Below are positions 58,472 through 64,000 of a stretch of 64,000 nt of DNA, piece after piece. The number at the start of each line of letters is the position of its first letter. Positions within the stretch are counted from its first letter, which is position 1. This DNA is from Rhinopithecus roxellana (Eukaryota; Chordata; Mammalia; Primates; Cercopithecidae): positions 65,787,095 through 65,851,094 of the forward strand of contig NC_044557.1 of NCBI RefSeq assembly GCF_007565055.1, written 5' to 3'. The notes under the pieces are model-generated. The model ran no database searches, was not told the DNA's origin, and worked only from the letters and a program-made list of their open reading frames with translations. A program made the position numbers and the translations under genes.

Positions 58472-58685
58472 CCAGGGGTCAGTTGCAAATTGAATGGCTG
58501 AGGGCCATATCTGGTCCCCTCAACCCTTTTTTCTGGCTTGCACATTGTTTAAAACAAAATGAAAATAGATTTTTAGTTTTGCTAAGATGTAGCAACACTG
58601 GGCCCCTTCCCTGGCGCTGTATGTCTACTGACTCCTTTAGAAGGGACTGACAGTCTCCATTTGACTGCAGTCTACCTCCAGGCAT
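58472..58685 (-). mobile_element. Possible MER-type hAT MITE, decayed
   Basis: Starts CAGGGGTCAGTTGCAAATTG and GGGCCATATCTGGTCCCCTC, similar to the antisense end of the element at 14192, but the right half is not clearly alignable. Confidence 0.4.
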
Positions 58686-58793
58686 TCAATCATGCTGCTT
58701 GCCTGGCTGTTGGAGGAACACTGCTTGTAGATGTCAGCATCTGGCCCCTGCTTGGGCCTCTAGCCTTAGAGAGCCCCACTCTCGCCAGTTTTT

Positions 58794-58823
58794 GTCTGTG
58801 CTCCTCCTCATGTGTCAAGGAGT
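58794..58823 (-). repeat. 30-bp inverted repeat, left copy
   Basis: Perfect reverse complement of 59131-59160 (ACTCCTTGACACATGAGGAG and onward). An A-rich extension follows in both copies. Confidence 0.95.
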
Positions 58824-58859
58824 CTGAGAGCTCTGTGCCCACACTGAGCTTGCACTGAC

Positions 58860-59457
58860 ATTCTCCTAAACCCTGACAGCGCTCCAGGTACCAGGGATCC
58901 TGGAATTTCCTGTTCAATTGGTCTGAGCCGAAGAAGGAGAATAGGATCTGGAGGCAAGAAACCTAAGGCTGATTCATCCTGACTTCCTAGAACTAAATCA
59001 AAAGGAAAACCCCAACTTTTCACACCTAAGTAACAAAAGGATCAAAGGCTACTCCCTTTGCAAATCAGATGTTTGCATAGGAGCATAATTTTGTGACTTC
59101 CTTTCAGCCTCTGATTGGTTGCAGAAAGCAACTCCTTGACACATGAGGAGGAGCACAGACAGAAAAAAGGATTTCTGCAACCAATCAGACAGGCCACTAC
59201 TTCATTTGCATGGGGTGTATGCCAAGTGCCTGATGGAAAACCTCTAGAGGGTATTTGGATCCTAGAAGATCCTGTAACCAGGGTCCTTAAGCCAATGCTC
59301 GGCCTGCTCCCACTCTGTGGAGTACACTTTGATTTTCAATAAATCTCTGCTTTCATTGCTTCATTCTTTCCTTGCTTTGCTGTGTATTTTGTCTAATTCT
59401 TTGTTCAAAATGCCAAGAACCTGGACAAATTGCAGTCAAGACCCTCTACTGGTAACA
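58860..59457 (+). mobile_element. Class I ERV-type solo LTR
   Basis: The 3' half has AATAAA (59338-59343), TTTCATTGCTTCATTCTTTC, CTAATTCTTTGTTCAAAATG and an end CTACTGGTAACA (to 59457), in keeping with a class I LTR U5. CCAAT boxes lie at 59114-59118 (inverted) and 59181-59185. The 5' limit is not resolved and the family is not assigned. No internal retroviral genes are attached. Confidence 0.65.
59111..59188. repeat. Hairpin: 17-bp perfect inverted repeat around CCAAT boxes
   Basis: CTGATTGGTTGCAGAAA (59111-59127) is the exact reverse complement of 59172-59188. The 44-base loop holds the second copy of the 30-bp inverted repeat from 58794. Confidence 0.95.
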
Positions 59458-59597
59458 GAGCCACTCCTAGGATCTGTGTGAGCCCTTGCCTGGGGAGGTC
59501 CTCCCAAGGGCAGACAAAACAGTTCTAGTGTAGGGGGCAGTGATGGTAAAGGATGGAGCTGGAACAATGTGGGCCTGGAGAGTTCACACATGTGGTA

Positions 59598-59985
59598 GGC
59601 CTCCCAAAGACATCCACATCCTAGTTCCCAGGGCCTATGAATATGTTACCTCCTATGGTAAGGAGACTTTACAAATGTGATTAAGTTAGGGATCTCAGGA
59701 AGGGAAGTTTATCCTGGATGATCTGGACAGGCCCAGTGGAATCACAAGAATCCTTACGACAGAGGGAGGAGAATCAGAGTCAGTAGTAGATGTGGTGATG
59801 GAAGTAAGAGGTTGGAGTGATGAGATAAAGGGGCTCTGGCTAAGTAGGGAATGTGGGCAGCCTGTAGAGGAGGGAAAAGGCAAGGGAAGACATTCTCCCC
59901 ATAGGGCATCCAGAAGGAATGCAGCCCTCCTGGGACCTTGATTTTAGACTCTGATCTTCAGAAACACAAGATAAAAAATTGCCAT
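59598..59985 (+). mobile_element. MaLR-type LTR, cut by the L1
   Basis: GGCCTCCCAAAGACATCCAC, TGAATATGTTACCTCCTATG, TTTATCCTGGATGATCTGGA and CCCTCCTGGGACCTTGATTT are sense MaLR-type LTR text. The LTR stops about where its poly(A) region should follow, because the L1 has inserted at 59985/59986. Confidence 0.7.
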
Positions 59986-61020
59986 GGGGGGGCGGAACAA
60001 GATGGCCAAATAGGAACAGCTCCAGTCTCCAACTCCCAGCACGAGAGACACAGAAGACCGGTGATTTCTGCATTTTCAACTGAGGTACTGGGGTCATCTC
60101 ACTGGGGAGTGCCGGACAATCGGTGCTGGTCAGCTGCTGCAGCCCGACCAGCAAGAGCTGAAGCAGGGCGAGGCATCGCCTCACCTGGGAAGCGCAAGGG
60201 GGAAGGGAATCTCTTTTCCTAGCCAGGGGAACTGAGACACACAACACATGGAAAATCGGGTAACTCCCACCCCAATACTGCGCTTTAAGCAAACGGGCAC
60301 ACCAGGAGATTATACCCACACCTGGCTGGGAGGGTCCCACGGCCACGGAGCCTCCCTCATTGCTAGCACAGCAGTCTCCGATCTAACTGCAAGGCAGCAG
60401 CGAGGCTGAGGGAGGGGCGCCCGCCATTGCTGAGGCTTAAGTAGGTAAACAAAGCCGCTGGGAAGCTCGAACTGGGTGGAGCTCACAGCAGCTCAAGGAA
60501 ACCTGCCTGTCTCTGTAGAATCCACCTCTGGGGACAGGGCAGAGCTAAACAACAACAACAAAAAAAGCAGCAGAACCCTGTGCAGACGCAAACGACTCTG
60601 TCTGACAGCTTTGAAGAGAGCAGTGGATCTCCCAACACGGAGGTTGAGATCTGAGAACAGACAGACTGCCTGCTCAAGTGGGTCCCTGACCCCTGAGTAG
60701 CCTAACTGGGAGACATCCCCCACTAGGGGCAGTCTGACACCCCATACCTCACAGGGTGGAGTACACCCCTGAGAGGAAGCTTCCAAAGTAAGAATCAGAC
60801 AGGTACACTTGCTGTTCAGCAATATTCTATCTTCTGCAACTTCTGCTGCTGATACCCAGGCAAACAGGGTCTGGAGTGGACCTCAAGCAATCTCCAACAG
60901 ACCTATAGCTGAGGGTCCTGACAATTAGGAGGAAAACTATCAAACAGGAAGAACACCTATACCAAAACCCCATCAGTACGTCACCATCATCAAAGACCAG
61001 AGGCAGATAAAACCACAAAG
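59986..61020 (+). promoter_or_regulatory. L1 5' UTR with internal promoter
   Basis: CAAGATGGC at 59998-60006 is the YY1 site that positions transcription start in primate L1. The UTR is GC-richer than the flanks and runs to the ORF1 ATG at 61021. By family knowledge it drives sense RNA polymerase II transcription and carries an antisense promoter. I cannot see activity from sequence, and CpG decay in the body of the element suggests long-term methylation. Confidence 0.85.
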
Positions 61021-62031
61021 ATGGGGAAAAAGCAGGGCAGAAAAGCTGGAAATTCAAAAAATAAGAGCGCATCTCCCCCTGCAAAGGAGCGCAGCTCATC
61101 GCCAACAACGGATCAAAGCTGGTCAGAGAATGACTTTGACGAGATGAGAGAAGCAGGCTTCAGTCCATCAAACTTCTCAGAGCTAAAGGAGGAATTACGT
61201 ACCCAGCGCAAAGAAACTAAAAATCTTGAAAAAAGAGTGGAAGAATTGATAGCTAGAATAATTAATGCAGAGAAGGTCATAAATGAAATGACAGAGATGA
61301 AAACCATGACATGAGAAATACGTGACAAATGCACAAGTTTCAGTAACCGACTCGATCAACTGGAAGAAAGAGTATCAGCGATTGAGGATCAAATGAATGA
61401 AATGAAGTGAGAAGAGAAACCAAAAGAACAAAGAAGACAAAGAAATGAACAAAGCCTGCAAGAAGTATGGGATTATGTAAAAAGACCAAATCTACATCTG
61501 ATTGAGGTGCCTGAAAGTGACGGGGAAAATGGAACCAAGTTGGAAAACACTCTTCAGGATATCATCCAGGAGAACTTCCCCAACCTAGTAGGGCAGCCCA
61601 ACATTCAAATTCAGGAAATACACAGAAGACCACAAAGATACTCCTCGAGAAGAGCAACTCCAAGACACATAATTGCCAGATTCACCAAAGTTGAAATGAA
61701 GGAAAAAATCTTAAGGGCAGCCAGAGAGAAAGGTCGGGTTACCCACAAAGGGAAGCCCATCAGACTAACAGCAGACCTCTCAGCAGAAACTCTACAAGCC
61801 AGAAGAGAGTGGGGCCAATATTCAACATTCTTAAAGAATTTCAATCCCAGAATTTCATATCCAGCCAAACTAAGTTTCATAAGTGAAGGAGAAATAAAAT
61901 CCTTTACAGATAAGCAAATGCTTAGAGATTTTGTCACCACCAGGCCTGCCTTACAAGAGACCCTGAAGGAAGCCCTAAACATGGAAAGGAACAACCAGTA
62001 CCAGCCATTGCAAAAACATGCCAAAATGTAA
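61021..62031 (+). pseudogene. L1 ORF1 (RNA-binding chaperone), broken by two TGA codons
   Basis: ORF1p is the trimeric RNA-binding chaperone that coats L1 RNA in the cytoplasm. This copy spans 336 codons (the human protein has 338), with an ATG start reading MGKKQGRKAGNSKNK, a coiled-coil region, an RRM-like stretch (RRATPRHIIARFTKVEMKEK) and a C-terminal domain ending near the TAA at 62029. In-frame TGA codons lie at 61312-61314 (codon 98) and 61408-61410 (codon 130), both in the coiled coil and both at positions where the family has an arginine CGA codon, so CpG deamination is the likely cause. Near 61811-61850 the residues read GQYSTFLKNFNPR, unlike the usual family text, as if two indels had shifted and then restored the frame. 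Downstream of codon 130 the frame stays open for 206 codons. Confidence 0.95.
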
Positions 62032-62094
62032 AGACCATTGAGGCTAGGAAGAAACTGCATCAACTAACGAGGAAAATAACCAGTTAATATCATA

Positions 62095-63108
62095 ATGGTA
62101 GGATCAAGTTCACACATAACAATATTAACCTTAAATGTTAATGGACTAAATGCTCCAATTAAAAGACACAGACTGGCAAACTGGATAAAGAGTCAAGACC
62201 CATCAGTCTGCTGTATTCAGGAGACCCATCTCACATGCAGAGACATACATAGGCTCAAAATAAAGGGATGGAGGAAGATCTACCAAGCAAAGGGAGAACA
62301 AAAAAAAGCAGGGGTTGCAATCCTAGTCTCTGATAAAATAGACTTTAAACCATCAAAGATCAAAAGAGACAAAGAAGGCCATTACATAATGGTAAAGGGA
62401 TCAATTCAACAGGAAGAGCTAACTCTCCTAAATATATATGCACCCAATACAGGAGCACCCAGATTCATAAAGCAAGTCCTTAGAGACTTACAAAGAGACT
62501 TAGACTCCCATACAATAATAATGGGAGACTTCAACACTCCACTGTCAACATTAGACAGATCAACGAGACAGAAAGTTAACAAGGATATCCAGGAATTGAA
62601 CTCATCTCTGCACCAAGCGGACCTAATAAACATTTATAGAACTCTCCACCCCAAATCAACAGAATATACATTCTTCTCAGCACCACATCGCACTTATTCC
62701 AAAATTGACCATATAATTGGAAGTAAAGCACTCCTCAGCAAATGTAAAAGAACAGAAATTATAACAAACTGTCTCTCAGACCACAGTGCAATCAAACTAG
62801 AACTCAGGACTAAGAAACTCAATCAAAACCGCTCAACTACATGGAAACTGAACAACCTGCTCCTGAATGACTACTGGGTACATAACGAAATGAAGGCAGA
62901 AATAAAGATGTTCTTTGAAACCAATGAGATCAAAGATACAACATACCAGAATCTCTGGGACACATTTAAAGCAGTGTGTAGAGGGAAATTTATAGCACTA
63001 AATGCCCACAAGAGAAAGCTGGAAAGATCTAAAATTGACACTCTAACATCACAATTAAAAGAACTGGAGAAGCAAGAGCAAACACATTCAAAAGCAAGAA
63101 ATAACTAG
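62095..63108 (+). CDS. L1 ORF2 N-terminal fragment: intact apurinic-type endonuclease domain, 337 aa
   Basis: ORF2p nicks target DNA and primes reverse transcription from the nick. The ATG at 62095 is the standard ORF2 start, 63 bp after ORF1. The endonuclease domain (about residues 1-239) is complete and keeps the residues known as catalytic or metal-binding: N14, E43, Y115, D145, N147, T192, D205, S228, D229 and H230 (motifs IQETHLT, NIYAPNTG, MGDFNTP, SDHSAIK). The frame then continues into the linker and stops at TAG 63106-63108, after what looks like a roughly 11-bp deletion near 63093 relative to family text. The readable product would be an endonuclease without reverse transcriptase. 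Whether it is ever expressed is unknown. Confidence 0.85.
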   Translation: MVGSSSHITILTLNVNGLNAPIKRHRLANWIKSQDPSVCCIQETHLTCRDIHRLKIKGWRKIYQAKGEQKKAGVAILVSDKIDFKPSKIKRDKEGHYIMVKGSIQQEELTLLNIYAPNTGAPRFIKQVLRDLQRDLDSHTIIMGDFNTPLSTLDRSTRQKVNKDIQELNSSLHQADLINIYRTLHPKSTEYTFFSAPHRTYSKIDHIIGSKALLSKCKRTEIITNCLSDHSAIKLELRTKKLNQNRSTTWKLNNLLLNDYWVHNEMKAEIKMFFETNEIKDTTYQNLWDTFKAVCRGKFIALNAHKRKLERSKIDTLTSQLKELEKQEQTHSKARNN

Positions 63109-64000
63109 GATCAGAGCAGAACTGAAGGAGATAGAGACACAAAAAACCCTCCAAAAAATCAATGAATCCAGGAGTTGGTTTTTTGAAAAGATCAACAAAA
63201 TTGACAGACCGCTAGCAAGACTAATAAAGAAGAAAAGAGAGAAGAATCAAATAGACACAATAAAAAATGATAAAGGGGATATCACCACCGACCCCACAGA
63301 AATACAAACTACCATCAGAGAATACTATAAACACCTCTACGCAAATCAACTAGAAAATCTAGAAGAAATGGATAATTTCCTGGACACTTAACACTCTTCC
63401 AAGACTAAACCAGGAAGAAGTTGAATCCCTGAATAGACCAATAGCAGGCTCTGAAATTGAGGCAATAATTAATAGCCTAACAACCAAAAAAAGTCCAGGA
63501 CCAGATGGATTCACAGCTGAATTCTACCAGAGGTACAAGGAGGAGCTGGTACCAGTCCTTCTGAAACTATTCCAATCAATTGAAAAAGAGGGAATCCTCC
63601 CTAACTCATTTTATGAGGCCAACATCATCCTGATACCAAAGCCTGGCAGAGACACAACAAAAAAAGAGAATTTTAGACCAATATCCCTGATGAACATCGA
63701 TGCAAAAATCCTCAATAAAATACTGGCAAACCGGATTCAGCAGCACATCAAAAAGCTTATCCACCATGATCAAGTGGGCTTCATCCCTGGGATGCAAGGC
63801 TAGTTCAACATTCGCAAATCAATAAACGTAATCCAGCATATAAACAGAACCAAAGACAAGAACCACATCATTATCTCTATGGATGCAGAAAAGGCTTTTG
63901 ACAAAATTCAACAGCCCTTCATGCTAAAAACGCTCAATAAATTCGGTATTGATGGAACGTACCTCAAAATAATAAGAGCTATTTATGACAAACCCACAGC
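63109..64000 (+). pseudogene. L1 ORF2 continuation: linker and N-terminal reverse transcriptase, frameshifted
   Basis: ORF2 text continues in a different frame from the endonuclease part: SRSWFFEKINKIDRPLARL, then KKSPGPDGFTAEFYQRYKEE, and the RT motif A region with ISMDAEKAFDKI (aspartate codon at 63882-63884). A one-base insertion near 63389 makes a TAA and shifts the frame, and TAG at 63801-63803 replaces a tryptophan codon of the family. The catalytic FADD box lies beyond the window. This part is not translatable as one protein. Confidence 0.93.

Larger units (their letters stand above)
59986..64000 (+). mobile_element. L1PA-lineage LINE-1 with complete 5' end, running off the window
   Basis: The element starts with a G7 run and CGGAACAAGATGGCC, the canonical L1 5' terminus. 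It has a 5' UTR of 1,035 bp, ORF1 (61021-62031), a 63-bp inter-ORF spacer, and ORF2 from 62095 into the reverse transcriptase domain at the window end. The architecture is that of a full-length insertion. The copy is inactive as read: two nonsense codons in ORF1 and at least two frameshifts and one nonsense codon in ORF2. The subfamily is not assigned; given the host it should be a catarrhine or cercopithecid L1PA type. The 3' end and target duplication lie outside the window. Confidence 0.97.

Noticed and set aside
62406..62633. Minus-strand frames inside the L1 ORFs (also 61113-61334, 61611-62063, 63606-63797)
   Set aside because: These are antisense shadows of ORF1 and ORF2.

Overview
Organism and kind of DNA. 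This is nuclear DNA of a primate, almost certainly an Old World monkey (Cercopithecidae). It is packed with Alu, L1, L2, MIR, MER5/MER20 and ERVL/MaLR-type elements. Several of the youngest Alus (17.1, 27.4 and 50.1 kb) carry AluY variants that I associate with the cercopithecid AluYR lineage: GGCTCAAGCCTG near the 5' end, CTAGCCGGGC in the middle, GTAAACCC and GAGCTGAGATC in the right half. No bacterial, viral-genome, CRISPR or operon-like content is present. I find no host protein-coding exon that I can defend. Apart from the L1, the ORFs are short, often start at GTG or TTG rather than ATG, and mostly fall inside repeats.

Layout. At 1-16 kb there are L2 and MIR remnants, a 3 kb decayed L1 (about 1.97-4.99 kb) split by a solo class I LTR, a second antisense L1M remnant split by an Alu (6.6-7.4 kb), and an unusual inverted duplication with about 220-bp arms (8.72-8.94 and 10.03-10.25 kb) enclosing an Alu. 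At 16-34 kb there is an L2 broken by two Alus, a G-rich quadruplex-prone tract, opposed Alus at 27 kb, two MER20 copies, a 56-bp Z-DNA-prone tract and several old LTR fragments. At 34-42 kb there is an antisense L1 3' end, an intact MER5A, a short 5'-truncated L1 with a perfect 15-bp target-site duplication, and an MLT1-like LTR.

At 42.63-43.40 kb lies the clearest non-dispersed structure: a minisatellite of exactly 55 uninterrupted 14-bp units whose variants fall almost entirely at two pyrimidine positions. At 44-59 kb there are further Alus, an L1M/HAL1-like block interrupted by an MLT2-like LTR carrying a near-perfect 71-bp tandem duplication, a 1.3 kb L2 fragment, and a class I LTR with nested inverted repeats. 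From 59,986 to the window end is an L1 with a complete 5' end, inserted in a MaLR-type LTR. It has a full 5' UTR with a YY1 site, an ORF1 broken by two TGA codons, and an ORF2 whose endonuclease domain is intact but is cut off from the reverse transcriptase by a frameshift.

How the parts relate. This is layered transposon insertion rather than a set of cooperating genes. The nesting gives relative ages: L2/MIR, then L1M and MLT-type LTRs, then AluJ/AluS and the class I LTRs, then AluY/AluYR and the 60 kb L1. I did not find a convincing undescribed biological system. The strongest items to follow up are the inverted duplication, the 14-bp minisatellite, the nested inverted repeats at 58.8-59.2 kb and the endonuclease-only L1 ORF2.
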